Shown: in pieces, positions 46,712-55,414 of the stretch
Numbering within the stretch: position 1 is the first letter of the stretch
How the letters are laid out: the number at the start of each line of letters is the position of its first letter
DNA from: Inquilinus limosus DSM 16000
GTDB taxonomy: Bacteria; Pseudomonadota; Alphaproteobacteria; DSM-16000; Inquilinaceae
Direction of reading: 5' to 3'
Assembly: GCF_000423185.1 (NCBI RefSeq)
Contig: NZ_AUHM01000002.1
Coordinates: forward strand, 1 to 64,000
DNA: 64,000 nucleotides
Position numbers and translations under genes: made by a program
Notes under the pieces: generated by a model
Told to the model about the DNA's origin: nothing
The model's input: the letters and a program-made list of their open reading frames with translations, nothing else
The model's database searches: none

Positions 46712-47761
46712 CTAGGCATTCTCCGCAAAATATAATACCGCACCCGATCGTAGGTTACACTCCTCGCCAATTCCGAGCGGTACAGTGCCCCCTCGGATGT
46801 CGCGGGGCGTGACGCCGTACTGCGACTTGAAGCGGCGGTTGAAGGTCGACAGGTCGGCGAATCCGGCGAGGAAGGCGATGCTGGCGATCGAGAGGTGGCG
46901 TTGTGCCGGATCTTCCAATCGCCGGCGGCATTCCTCTATTCGACGGCGGCCGATCCAGGCGGCCACACCGATCCCGCGATGTTCGAACAGGATCTCCAAC
47001 TTGCGCCGCGAGATGTGGAGATGGTTGGCGACCCATTCGGCCGTGAGCGCGGGATCGCTCAGATTCCCTTCGATCAAGCACAGCGCTCGCTGAAGAAGCG
47101 CTTCGCGGTAGGCGACCTTGCTGGTCTCGCGGGTCTGCCGGCTGGCGCCGAGCGCCAGCGCCGTGAGCCGGCATAGGGTGTCCTGAATCCCTCGCTGCTC
47201 ATCGATGTCGAGACTACCGACGACCGGCCATGTCGATTGCAGTATTGTCCGGAGCAGAATGCCGACACCGGCCTGTCCGCTGATCAGCGTCCCCGCTGCA
47301 TCTTCAGGGGCGGTGAGCATAGGGCCAAGCAGGCGGCGCGGCAGGGTCCAGACGCGAACGCGGAGATCGTCGGTGAAGGCCCCCTCGTAGCGCGACAGCG
47401 GGTCCATCACTGTCATGTCGCCCGGCTGTCGGAGGCAATCGCGGCCGGCGTGGCGCATGCGGCCATGCCCCTTCAGCTGCAGGACCAGATTGTAGTGGTC
47501 GCCGCCGGTGCGGGCGACATCGCGGGCGTCGCGGACCAGCGTGACCGCCCCCTGCTGGCATTCGCTCACGCTGCCGTCGGCAAACGGCGCCGCCACCAGC
47601 CTGCCCCGGACCGGACCGTCACTGAGCCAACGGGTGATCGTGAGTCCGCCGTAGGATCGGCATACGGCTTCGCGCCAATATGAGTCGCGGTCCTTGAGCG
47701 GAACGGAGGCGGTGGTCCACACGCGTTTTCGAGGGCTCTCTTCTGCCTGTGGCTTGAGCAT
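46712..47761 (-). CDS. AraC family transcriptional regulator
   Basis: 349 residues. The C-terminal 100 contain two helix-turn-helix units: WVANHLHISRRKLEILFEHR, then IASIAFLAGFADLSTFNRRF and KSQYGVTPRDIRGG. The N-terminal part is the AraC-binding-like domain of the FeaR/NimR type (GGDHYNLVLQLKGHGRMRHA, LRQPGDMTVMDPLSRYEG). It lies upstream of and in the same direction as the low-GC gene pair, 122 bases away, so it might control it, though its own composition is high-GC like the rest of the chromosome. Confidence 0.88.
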   Translation of the reverse strand: MLKPQAEESPRKRVWTTASVPLKDRDSYWREAVCRSYGGLTITRWLSDGPVRGRLVAAPFADGSVSECQQGAVTLVRDARDVARTGGDHYNLVLQLKGHGRMRHAGRDCLRQPGDMTVMDPLSRYEGAFTDDLRVRVWTLPRRLLGPMLTAPEDAAGTLISGQAGVGILLRTILQSTWPVVGSLDIDEQRGIQDTLCRLTALALGASRQTRETSKVAYREALLQRALCLIEGNLSDPALTAEWVANHLHISRRKLEILFEHRGIGVAAWIGRRRIEECRRRLEDPAQRHLSIASIAFLAGFADLSTFNRRFKSQYGVTPRDIRGGTVPLGIGEECNLRSGAVLYFAENA

Positions 47762-47974
47762 GGCTCATTCATCCCCTCGGCCGCGTCCCCACGAGTGGTT
47801 CAACTGAGGCGCGGGTGCGATCGCGCTCTCCGGCAGGGCCGGTCAGGTCAGGCGGCCAGAACGGGCAGGCCGACGAAGGGATCATCGCCTAAGGCGGAGA
47901 CGCTTTCCAGATGCGATGGGTGTGCGCCGAGCCGGCGGCAGGCCGGCGCTCTTCGGTGATCAGAGAGACGGCCC

Positions 47975-48454
47975 GTGCAGCAGCAGATCGAGAGTGGTCG
48001 TTCTGTAACGGCGTTCGATCCGGACCAGCCTTTGATCGTGCTTGCCGGGATGAGCCGGTCGTCGTGGCCGGCGGCCGGGCTCTGCCCGGCGTCGGGCGCC
48101 CTCGTCCGGCGGGAGCGAGGGGGCGGTGGCTCCGGCGCGGCGGCGGTTGTCGTCCTCTATGTCTGCGCGCTGGTCATCTACCAGTTCGAGCACGACGCCC
48201 AGCCCGAGGCCTTCGCCTCGGTTCTCGACGCGATGTGGTGGGCCGCCGTAACGCTGACCACCGTCGGCTACGGCGACATCTATCCGGTGACGCCCATCGG
48301 CAGGCTGTTCATCGTGTTCATGCTGTTCGTGGCGCTGGGCATCATCGCCATACCGACCGGGCTGGTCGCATCGGCGTTGAGCGCGATCCGGGCCAAGGAA
48401 GCCGCCGCCGAGGACCGGGAGGCGGCGCGGCCTTCGGCGACATCCCGCAACTGA
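47975..48454 (+). CDS. Short potassium-channel protein (pore loop plus two membrane helices)
   Basis: 159 residues. Residues about 55-130 form helix, pore and helix: VVVLYVCALVIYQFEH, then MWWAAVTLTTVGYGDIYPV with the selectivity filter TVGYGD, then LFIVFMLFVALGIIAIPTGL. That matches the last two helices of six-helix channels. The upstream 50 residues are not similar to S1-S4 helices, so this is either a two-helix channel with an odd N-terminus or the remnant of a six-helix gene. The GTG start follows GAGAGAC. It ends in a charged cytosolic tail. Confidence 0.7.
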   Translation: MQQQIESGRSVTAFDPDQPLIVLAGMSRSSWPAAGLCPASGALVRRERGGGGSGAAAVVVLYVCALVIYQFEHDAQPEAFASVLDAMWWAAVTLTTVGYGDIYPVTPIGRLFIVFMLFVALGIIAIPTGLVASALSAIRAKEAAAEDREAARPSATSRN

Positions 48455-48500
48455 GAGACCGCCAGGAAACGCTGCCGGTGCGGCCACCCCGGGGGCCGGT

Positions 48501-48542
48501 GCCGCCTGGATGGCCACGCCCCTTCGGGGCTCGCCATGACGG
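48501..48542. repeat. Partial copy of the palindromic intergenic repeat
   Basis: GCCGCCTGGATGGCCACGCC followed by CCTTCGGGGCTCGCCATGACGG matches the right half of the repeats at 61417 and 63129. The left half is missing or strongly changed. Confidence 0.6.
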
Positions 48543-48662
48543 CTCCGGGATTGCGGTGCCGGCGCGCTTCAGCGGATGTCCACTCGACGTCGTGCACCGC
48601 CATCAGAATCAGGTCACACTCAGCGGGCGCGGCCGGAAACGGCCGCGCCCCCCTGACACCGG

Positions 48663-49061
48663 ATGGCCCTGATGCTTCATCACATCGAGATCTACGTCTC
48701 GAACCTGGACGTGTCCCGCGCCTTCTGGTCGGCGCTGCTGGCGCAGATCGGGTATCGGGAAAGCGGCCGCTGGGATGGCGGCTTTACGCTGGCCGACGGG
48801 CGCGACGCCTACCTCACCTTCGTGCAGGTCGCCGAACGGCATGCGGCCCGGCCGTATCACCGGTGCGGCGTGGGCCTCAACCATCTGGCGTTCCAGGTGA
48901 ACGGCAGGGACGCCGTCGACACGCTCCGGCACTATTGCCGGGAGAACGGCATCGCCACCCTCTACGACGACAGGTACCCCTTCGCCAACGGCGGCACCGA
49001 CGACTACGCGCTCTTCCTCGAGGATCCGGACCGGATCAAGGTCGAGTTCGTCGCCGTCTGA
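48663..49061 (+). CDS. VOC (glyoxalase/dioxygenase superfamily) protein
   Basis: 132 residues, two beta-alpha-beta-beta-beta units. It opens LHHIEIYVSNLDVSRAFW, and the second unit has GVGLNHLAFQVNGRDAVD and ends FLEDPDRIKVEFVAV. His near residue 6 or 7, another in LNHLAF and Glu in KVEFVA are the expected metal ligands. Members include lyases, dioxygenases and resistance proteins; the substrate is unknown. It stands alone after the channel gene. Confidence 0.85.
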   Translation: MALMLHHIEIYVSNLDVSRAFWSALLAQIGYRESGRWDGGFTLADGRDAYLTFVQVAERHAARPYHRCGVGLNHLAFQVNGRDAVDTLRHYCRENGIATLYDDRYPFANGGTDDYALFLEDPDRIKVEFVAV

Positions 49062-49228
49062 TACCAGCGGCCTTCGGGATCGACTCTCCCGCCCTTCCTC
49101 GCCATCGCGAGGACCCTCGGACTTGATCCGAGGGGACGATCATGAGGATCGCCTGCGCTCCGCTCCTGGCGACCCAATCCGACCGGAACCATATATGATA
49201 CGACTGCGAGGAAACAGCGGGTGGCGCG

Positions 49229-49459
49229 ATGGCGCTCATGATGGGTGCCCTCTACGAGGCGCTGCGCTCGGCCAACGTGCCGGAAGACACAGCCAGGCGC
49301 GCGGCAGAGGAGGCAGCTGGCGTCGACACCCGCACAGCGAAGCTGGAATCGGACGTGGCAACGCTGAAGTGGATGGTCGCGTCGGTGATCGCCCTCCAGA
49401 TCATGATCTTCGCCGGCCTGATGTGGTTGCTGTGGGAAGGTTCTTCGACGATCCCGTGA
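49229..49459 (+). CDS. Small DUF1640-like coiled-coil membrane protein
   Basis: 76 residues. ALYEALRSANVPEDTARRAA is followed by a short coiled coil (AKLESDVATLKWMVA) and one C-terminal membrane helix (VIALQIMIFAGLMWLLW). Small proteins of this pattern, related to the CCDC90/DUF1640 group, are common in alphaproteobacteria, often in many copies. A TATGAT box at about 49193 lies just upstream. Function unknown. Confidence 0.7.
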   Translation: MALMMGALYEALRSANVPEDTARRAAEEAAGVDTRTAKLESDVATLKWMVASVIALQIMIFAGLMWLLWEGSSTIP

Positions 49460-49646
49460 CGGGGTCTGGATGCCGATCGTGGCCGGTCCAGGCTTCCGCG
49501 AGTGCCTCCCGAGAGCGGAGGTTGTATCGTCCGGGCCGGAGTCGGCCCGGAGCGGTCACCCGCGCCGTCGGCACCCCCCTCAAATCCGCGGTCGGGATCT
49601 CCCATATGGGACAGGCAACGAGAACCGAATGCGACCGGAAAGAGAG

Positions 49647-50627
49647 ATGAACACCTTCAGCCGCCGCGCGGGCAGAATCGTCGCGAGCCTCGTCATCGGG
49701 CTGGGCGTCCTCCTGGTCGCCGTCGACCATGCCGACGCCCGGCGCACGAATTCGGGCGGCTTCGGCAGCCGCGGCGAGCGCACGTTCCAGGCGCCGCCCG
49801 CCACCCCGACCGCGCCCGGCACCGCGGCGCCGATCGACCGCACCATGACGCCGCGCACGCAGGCGACCCAGCCGAACCCGTCGCAGCAGGCGCCCGGCGT
49901 CCAGGCCCCGGGAGCCGGGAGATTCGGCGGCTTCGGCGGCATTCTGGGCGGCCTGGCGCTTGGCGGCCTCATCGGCATGCTGCTGGGACACGGCATCGGC
50001 GGTGCCGCCGGGCTGGTCGGATTGGTTCTGCAGGTCGGACTGGTTGTCCTGGCGGTCATGGCGTTCAGACGCTTCTTCGGCCGCCAGCGCGGGCCGGCCT
50101 TTGCCGGTCCGTCGATGTCTCCCATGCGTCGGGAGGCCTCAGGCGATCCTGCCGCACGGCCGGCGGGTTCGGGGTATTCCGGGCCGGCGGGGCGGGCCGC
50201 GCAGGGTGCCCCGCGGGACGGGGTCGGCCTCGGCCAGTCGGACTTCGCCGCCTTCGAACGCCTTCTCGGCGAGATCCAGGCCGCTTACGGGGCGGAGGAT
50301 TTCGCAGGCCTGCGCGCGCGCACGACTCCGGAGGTCATGTCGTACTTCGCCGAGGAGCTCGGCGGGAATGCGACCCGCGGCGTGAAGAACGAGGTTTCGG
50401 ACGTCCGCCTGCTGCAAGGCGATCTGGCCGAAGCATGGCGCGAGGGCGATACGGACTATGCGACCGTCGCCGTCCGGTATTCGAGCGTCGATGCCACGCG
50501 CGACCGGAAGACCGGGCGGATCGTCGAGGGTGACCCGGACAGGCCGACCGAGACCGTCGAGGTGTGGACCTTCGCACGGAAGCATCGCGCCGATTGGAAA
50601 CTGTCGGCGGTTCAGGCGGCCGCCTGA
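49647..50627 (+). CDS. Tim44-like domain membrane protein
   Basis: 326 residues from the ATG after GGAAAGAGAG. A signal or anchor helix (ASLVIGLGVLLVAVDHADA) is followed by a Pro/Thr-rich stretch, a Gly-rich double hydrophobic region (FGGILGGLALGGLIGMLLGH, LVGLVLQVGLVVLAVMAF) and, from about 200, the Tim44-like cone domain: FERLLGEIQAAYGAEDFAGL, VMSYFAEELGGN and ETVEVWTFARKH. Bacterial relatives are inner-membrane proteins of unclear role, not import motors. It converges with the RTX gene. Confidence 0.85.
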   Translation: MNTFSRRAGRIVASLVIGLGVLLVAVDHADARRTNSGGFGSRGERTFQAPPATPTAPGTAAPIDRTMTPRTQATQPNPSQQAPGVQAPGAGRFGGFGGILGGLALGGLIGMLLGHGIGGAAGLVGLVLQVGLVVLAVMAFRRFFGRQRGPAFAGPSMSPMRREASGDPAARPAGSGYSGPAGRAAQGAPRDGVGLGQSDFAAFERLLGEIQAAYGAEDFAGLRARTTPEVMSYFAEELGGNATRGVKNEVSDVRLLQGDLAEAWREGDTDYATVAVRYSSVDATRDRKTGRIVEGDPDRPTETVEVWTFARKHRADWKLSAVQAAA

Positions 50628-50645
50628 CGCGAACGCTTCCGAGGA

Positions 50646-50672
50646 GGGCGGATATCGGAGCGATACCCGCCC
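50646..50672. terminator. Hairpin between the convergent Tim44-like and RTX genes
   Basis: GGGCGGATATCG and CGATACCCGCCC pair with one mismatch around a GAG loop, 19 bases past the Tim44-like stop. It has no T-run but is well placed for a shared terminator. Confidence 0.5.
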
Positions 50673-50837
50673 CCCGGGATCGCCTCATCGCGCCACCGCT
50701 TCGAGGCGGATGGACGCGGCTCGGAAACATGAGGCGCCCGAGCCGGCCGGGACGACGGCGCGAAACCCGCGGCGGTCGGAGCCCGGCCGCCGATCGGCGC
50801 GACCGACGGGTCGACGGCGCGCCGTCCGGTGGATGAC

Positions 50838-51824
50838 TCACACGAAGAAGATGTCGTCACCGACCGTCAGCGAGGTGGCGCCGATGACGGTGAGGGTGTT
50901 CCCGCCACCGAAGTTGAGGCGCAGGCCGTTGTCGCCGACGGGATCCACGTTGTTGTCGGAGGCGTCGATGACATTGTTGTCCGGATTGTTGTCGACCCGG
51001 TTCTCCGTGGCAATCGAGTCCGCCGATCCCACGAATATGCGATCGTCCTCGAGTTTCGAGAAATCGAGAACACGATCCCTGTTGTCGCCGATGCCGGGCT
51101 CGATGATGTAGGTGAAGTCGTCTTCCCTGTTACCGCCGCGAAGATCATCGTTGCCGCGGCCGCCGACGAGCTGATCGAATCCCGCCCCGCCGATCAACTC
51201 ATCATTGCCGGCCTGTCCGAAGATCGCGTCGTCGCCGGCGCCGCCGCTGAGGTCATCGTCGCCGGCACCGCCGAAGAGATGATCGTTGCCGCCTTCGCCG
51301 CGCAGATCATCGCTGCCGTTGCCGCCGCCGAGGCGATCGTTGCCGGCACCGCCGCCGAGGTCATCATTGCCGGCGTCACCGCGAAGATCGTCATTGCCGC
51401 CGCCGCCGTCGAGAGTGTCCCGGCCGTCGCCGCCGTGGAGCAGATCATTGCCGCCCTCGCCGCGGAGGTCGTCAGCGCCGGCACCGCCGTCGAGAACATC
51501 CCGGCCATTGCCGCCCCTGAGGTCATCGTCGCCGGCATCACCGGCGAGGTGATCGTCGCCACCCTCGCCACGAAGAGCATCGTTGCCGCCGCCGCCGCTG
51601 AGGTCATCGTCGCCGGCGCCGCCGCGGAGGCTATCTCTGCCGGCTTCACCGAAGAGCTGATCGTCGCCGCCTTCGCCGTTCAGGTCATCATTGCCGTTGC
51701 CGCCGAAGACCACGTCGTCTCCTCCGCGGGCAAAGACGCTGTCGTTTCCCGCCAGCGCAAAGATGAGGTCGCTTTGCGGCGTGCCTGTCAGGGCATCAGC
51801 GACGTCGGAACCGAAGATAGGCAT
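50838..51824 (-). CDS. RTX (haemolysin-type calcium-binding repeat) protein
   Basis: 328 residues. After about 25 residues come roughly twenty tandem nonapeptides of the GGxGxDxLx type (for example GGAGDDDLSGGGGNDALRG) to about residue 215, forming a calcium-filled beta-roll. The last 110 residues (FTYIIEPGIGDNRDRVLDFS, GLRLNFGGGNTLTVIGATSL) resemble C-terminal parts of type I secreted proteins. No catalytic domain is present, so it may be a matrix or surface protein. No type I secretion genes lie in the window. The reverse strand is also open but is a shadow of the repeats. Confidence 0.9.
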   Translation of the reverse strand: MPIFGSDVADALTGTPQSDLIFALAGNDSVFARGGDDVVFGGNGNDDLNGEGGDDQLFGEAGRDSLRGGAGDDDLSGGGGNDALRGEGGDDHLAGDAGDDDLRGGNGRDVLDGGAGADDLRGEGGNDLLHGGDGRDTLDGGGGNDDLRGDAGNDDLGGGAGNDRLGGGNGSDDLRGEGGNDHLFGGAGDDDLSGGAGDDAIFGQAGNDELIGGAGFDQLVGGRGNDDLRGGNREDDFTYIIEPGIGDNRDRVLDFSKLEDDRIFVGSADSIATENRVDNNPDNNVIDASDNNVDPVGDNGLRLNFGGGNTLTVIGATSLTVGDDIFFV

Positions 51825-51830
51825 GGTTTT

Positions 51831-51854
51831 CCTCCTTGGACGGAAGTCCTCCTT
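51831..51854 (-). promoter_or_regulatory. Duplicated strong ribosome-binding site of the RTX gene
   Basis: Reading leftward, CCAAGGAGGA occurs twice, with AAGGAGG at 51854-51848 and again at 51837-51831, seven bases before the ATG at 51824. Only the second can act directly; the first may be a standby site. Confidence 0.6.
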
Positions 51855-52541
51855 GGGTGGACGTAGAGAGAGCGCGAACGCCGGCGGTCGTTGCGCGGCG
51901 CATCGACGTGCGCCAGCCCGGCTGCCATGTGGCGCCGCTCACGCGAAGCTGGCGGACAACGCTTCTGTCGTGGGCGCTTGGACGTCGGCCCGTCAGCCCG
52001 TCGAGTGAGTTTCGTGCTCCGGTCCGTGGCCCGCGGCCGGCAGGCTGCCTGCGGGGAGTTCCACGACGAGGCGGCCAACTGGTCTCGGCCGCCGGAGAGC
52101 CACTCGGAATTCCACCACCGAAGGGCATGCGAGTGCCCTCGGGTTATAGGCTAGGCCGTCCTCGACAGACCGCAAGCCCAAGCGCGCTTCGCTCCGCCCT
52201 CGTCAATTCGGATGATGCCGAGGGCCGCGGAATCCATCAAAGGAGGTACGGAGATCGCTCCCCGCCGGAGCGGCTCAATCCGGGGCAAGACGCTGATTCT
52301 GTTGATGGATTTTCGGGAGGACTCGGCTTGGCCCTATCTGTTCACGGGCCGCGACCTGCCGGTGGTGGAGCCCGTCGCCGGCGATGGGTGGTGATGATCC
52401 GGCACCTTTTTTCAGATTTGCACCACTCGCTGGGATCCACTCCAAAGGAGTGGATCGCGGCGGCGGGAATGGCCGTGACGGCGGCCCCTCGGCGGAGTTC
52501 GGTCCCGCGGCGGATCACGCCGCCGGCAGCGGCTCGGCAAT
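51855..52541. other. Gene-poor stretch with a perfect hairpin
   Basis: About 690 bases without a gene I can support. GATCCACTCC-AAA-GGAGTGGATC at 52434-52456 is a perfect 10-bp stem, preceded by a CCTTTTTTC run. The sequence 52240-52400 contains AAAGGAGGT with no start codon behind it, perhaps gene debris at the edge of the phage remnant. Confidence 0.5.
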
Positions 52542-52961
52542 CTAGGGCACCTGGGCCGCATCGGCGCGGATCTCGTCCCGGATCATTCGCGCCGTCACCG
52601 CGTTCAGATAGCGCGTCAGCGCCGCATTCAGCTCGCGGAACTCCGGCCACAGGATCTGGTCGACGAAGCCCTGCGGCACCCGCACCATCACCGTCGTCCG
52701 CCGCTGCCGCCGGTAGCGGAACGGCTTCAGCCCGTAGCGCCGGCACAGCGCCACGAACAGGTGCCGCGACCATTGGTCGGCCAGCGAGACCTTTATCTCC
52801 ACCGCCGGGTCCCTGGCCTGCTGCTGCCGCAGCCGCGCCCGGATCCGCTCCAGCGCCGCCGCCGCCGCCAGCCGCTCCCCCGGCGTCCCGGCGCCGGCAT
52901 GCAGCGCCTCGATCTTCCGAAGCTTCTCCCGCAGATCCGCATCCGTCGCCATCGCCACCAT
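52542..52961 (-). CDS. Phage-associated protein, DUF2786-like
   Basis: About 139 residues; ATG codons at 52961 and 52952 and a GTG at 52973 are possible starts, and AAGGTG supports 52961. The N-terminus DLREKLRKIEALHAGAGTPG with ERLAAAAALERIRARL has the DUF2786-type pattern of helices. The middle SLADQWSRHLFVALCRRYGL and RQRRTTVMVRVPQGFVDQIL follow. Similar small genes sit next to terminase genes in alphaproteobacterial prophages. It runs away from the terminase gene. Function unknown. Confidence 0.65.
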   Translation of the reverse strand: MVAMATDADLREKLRKIEALHAGAGTPGERLAAAAALERIRARLRQQQARDPAVEIKVSLADQWSRHLFVALCRRYGLKPFRYRRQRRTTVMVRVPQGFVDQILWPEFRELNAALTRYLNAVTARMIRDEIRADAAQVP

Positions 52962-53096
52962 CCCCGCCGTCACCTTGCGCCCATGCTACCCCGTCCCGGC
53001 CTTCCGCGACAACCGAATGTTCGCTTTTTGTTCTTGACATGACGCCGCGTCGCGTGGCATGGTTCAGGCATCGTCAGACAGTTGCGCCCGCCCGGC

Positions 53097-53116
53097 CCCG
53101 CCGCGGCGGGTTTTTT
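53097..53116 (+). terminator. Intrinsic terminator just upstream of the terminase gene
   Basis: CCCGCC-GC-GGCGGG followed directly by TTTTTT. It ends only 14 bases before the terminase ATG and overlaps its leader, so it either stops transcription arriving from the left or attenuates the terminase transcript. Confidence 0.65.
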
Positions 53117-53130
53117 CGTGCGAGGTCGGG

Positions 53131-54762
53131 ATGGCCGATACGATCCAACTGCCGCAACGCTGGGACAATTTCGCCTGGTGCTACGTCCACCACGGCAACG
53201 CCGCCCGCGCGGCCCGGGAGGCCGGCTACGCGAGGCGCAGCGCCGCGCAGCTCGGCTTTGTCCTGCTCACGAAGCCCCAGGTCGTGACCGCCTGCTTCGG
53301 TTATGTGGCGCGGCTACGGGCCGAGGGGCAGCCCCCGTCGCCGCATGTGGTGCAGCGGCTGGGCGATATCGCCAAGGCTCGCCGCCTGCCGGGCGGCGTC
53401 GCCGAGCGCGACCTCGGCCATCTGCCGCCGATGCTCGCAGCGTTCCGGCAGTTCTGCCGCGACCAGGGGCTGGACGAGACCGGCATGGTGCCGGCGCCGC
53501 AGGACCCGCCGGCACCGCCGGAGGAGCCGGCGCCGTGGGCGGCCGGGCCGCCCCTTCCCGCCCTGCCGCCGCCCGACCTGGCGCCCGCCTTCCTGCAGCT
53601 GCTGGAGCCCTCGCGCTACAAGGCCGTCCATGGCGGGCGCGGGTCGGGCAAGTCGCATGTCTTCGCCGAGCTGCTGGTCCGGCGCTGCGTCGAGGCGGCG
53701 CCTGTGCGGGCGGTGTGCATCCGCGAGGTGCAGCGCTCGCTCGACCAGTCGGTCAAGCGCCTGCTCGAGGACAAGATCCAGGCGCTGGGCCTGGGTCCCG
53801 CCTTCACCGTCCAGGCCGACCGGATCCTCGGGCCGGGCGGCGGCCGGATCATCTTCCAGGGCATGCAGAACCACACGGCCGAGAGCATCAAATCGCTGGA
53901 AGGCTACGACATCGCCTGGGTCGAGGAGGCCCAGTCGCTGTCGAAGCGGAGCCTGGAACTGCTGCGCCCGACCATCCGCAAGCCGAGGTCGGAGCTGTGG
54001 TTCTCCTGGAACCCGACCCGGCCGGACGATCCGGTCGACCAGCTGTTCCGCGGCGGCCCGACGCCGCCCGACACGGTGCTGATCGAGGCCAACTGGTCGG
54101 CCAACCCGCATTTCCCGAAGGTGCTGCAGGCCGAGATGGAATGGGACCGCGAGCGCGACCCGGACAAGTACCAGCATGTCTGGCTGGGCGGGTACCGGCG
54201 GGTCAGCGAGGCGCGGGTGTTCCGCAACTGGCGGGTGGAGGCCTTCGAGACCCCGGCCGACGCCCGGTTCCTGTTCGGCGCCGACTGGGGCTTCGCCCGC
54301 GACCCGACGGTGCTGGTGCGCTGCTTCCTCAAGGGCCGGACGCTGCATGTCGACCACGAGGCCTACCGCGTCGGCTGCGAGATCGACCGCACCCCGGCGC
54401 TGTTCGACACGGTGCCGGAGGCGCGGCGCTGGCCGATCGTCGCCGACGGCGCCCGGCCGGAGACGATCAGCTTCATGCAGCGGCACGGCTTCCCCAGGCT
54501 GCGGCCGGCGGCGAAGGGCGGCGGCTCGGTCAAGGAGGGCGTCGAGTTCCTGAAGAGCTGCGACATCCTGGTGCATCCGCGCTGCCGGCACCTGATCGAC
54601 GAGCTGGCGCTGTTCAGCTGGCGCACCGACCCGAAGACCGGCGAGATCCTGCCCGAGCTGGAGGACCGCGAGAACCACGCCATCGACGCGCTGCGCTATG
54701 CTCTCGAGGGGCAGAGGAAGCAGTACGGCAGCTACGACAGCAGCCTGAAATGGGTGGGGTGA
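53131..54762 (+). CDS. Phage terminase, small-subunit-like domain fused to large subunit
   Basis: 543 residues. The first 80 (WCYVHHGNAARAAREAGYAR, AAQLGFVLLTKPQVVTACFG) match the DNA-binding helix-turn-helix of small terminase subunits. A Pro-rich linker at about 125-150 leads to the large subunit of the PBSX/Terminase_3 type. Walker A is HGGRGSGKSH (Lys174), Walker B is DIAWVEEA (Glu265/266), and the nuclease acids are Asp385 (FGADWGFARDP) and Asp519 (ENHAIDALRY). It should cut and pump phage DNA. No portal, capsid or tail genes follow, so it is an orphan from a prophage or gene-transfer-agent-like element. Confidence 0.88.
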   Translation: MADTIQLPQRWDNFAWCYVHHGNAARAAREAGYARRSAAQLGFVLLTKPQVVTACFGYVARLRAEGQPPSPHVVQRLGDIAKARRLPGGVAERDLGHLPPMLAAFRQFCRDQGLDETGMVPAPQDPPAPPEEPAPWAAGPPLPALPPPDLAPAFLQLLEPSRYKAVHGGRGSGKSHVFAELLVRRCVEAAPVRAVCIREVQRSLDQSVKRLLEDKIQALGLGPAFTVQADRILGPGGGRIIFQGMQNHTAESIKSLEGYDIAWVEEAQSLSKRSLELLRPTIRKPRSELWFSWNPTRPDDPVDQLFRGGPTPPDTVLIEANWSANPHFPKVLQAEMEWDRERDPDKYQHVWLGGYRRVSEARVFRNWRVEAFETPADARFLFGADWGFARDPTVLVRCFLKGRTLHVDHEAYRVGCEIDRTPALFDTVPEARRWPIVADGARPETISFMQRHGFPRLRPAAKGGGSVKEGVEFLKSCDILVHPRCRHLIDELALFSWRTDPKTGEILPELEDRENHAIDALRYALEGQRKQYGSYDSSLKWVG

Positions 54763-54895
54763 GGGCCCCGATCCCCTGCGGACGGATGCGGGGCATCCTG
54801 CTACAGAGGAGGGGATGCCCGGAGCCGCATGCAAGGGGGAGCCGATGCGACGCCGCACCGCCGGATTCGTCCGCCCGGCCGGGAGCTAGGGCCGG

Positions 54896-55402
54896 ATGCA
54901 GGAGATCGCCCCCGCGCTGTTCGGCGGCGCCGTCATCCTGCTGGTCGCCGGCACCTTCTGGCTGGTGATCGCGGGGATCCGGGGCAAGATCCGGCGCGTC
55001 GCGGCGCGCCGGCCGGTCGCCGGCCCGGACGGCAGCGTCGACATCCCCCTCGCCGCCGGGTCCCGGGGCATCAGGGGGATCCCGTGGATCGCGGTCTCGC
55101 ATTCCGATGTCGGGCCGCGCCTGCGGCTGCATCCCGACGGCATCGAGTTCAAGGTCGTCCGGACCGAGCGGAGCGCCTATTCCGAGGTGTCGTCGGTCGA
55201 CGTCCGGACCGCGGTCGCGACGGTCAATGTCGTGATCGAGTTCCGGACTTCGCTGCGAAGCTTCGCCGGCAACGTGGCGAGCCTGGCCACCGCGGCCGAG
55301 GTGGTCGACATGCTGGCGGCGAAGGGATGCCCCATCACGCCGCGGGCGGAGGCGGTGCGCCGGTCGCACCGGGCCGGGCCGGCGCCGGCGGACGCCGGGT
55401 GA
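54896..55402 (+). CDS. Hypothetical membrane-anchored protein
   Basis: 168 residues. One N-terminal membrane helix (ALFGGAVILLVAGTFWLVIAG) precedes a basic stretch and a beta-rich soluble part (IPWIAVSHSDVGPRLRLHPD, GIEFKVVRTERSAYSEVSSV, DVRTAVATVNVVIEFRT), which looks like a small PH-like or YcxB-like domain. It stands alone between the terminase and a convergent NIPSNAP gene. Family not recognised with confidence. Confidence 0.6.
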   Translation: MQEIAPALFGGAVILLVAGTFWLVIAGIRGKIRRVAARRPVAGPDGSVDIPLAAGSRGIRGIPWIAVSHSDVGPRLRLHPDGIEFKVVRTERSAYSEVSSVDVRTAVATVNVVIEFRTSLRSFAGNVASLATAAEVVDMLAAKGCPITPRAEAVRRSHRAGPAPADAG

Positions 55403-55414
55403 CAGGCAGCGCGG

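Noticed and set aside
50838-51824. CRISPR-like periodic repeat
   Set aside because: The 27-base periodicity is that of coding RTX nonapeptides in one frame, not spacers between constant repeats.
50829-51866. 345-codon plus-strand frame opposite the RTX gene
   Set aside because: It is an Ala/Ile/Val repeat created by reading the nonapeptide repeats backwards; the minus-strand product has the RTX consensus.
52212-52394. 60-codon frame in the gene-poor stretch
   Set aside because: No ribosome site at its start, no similarity, weak codon bias.
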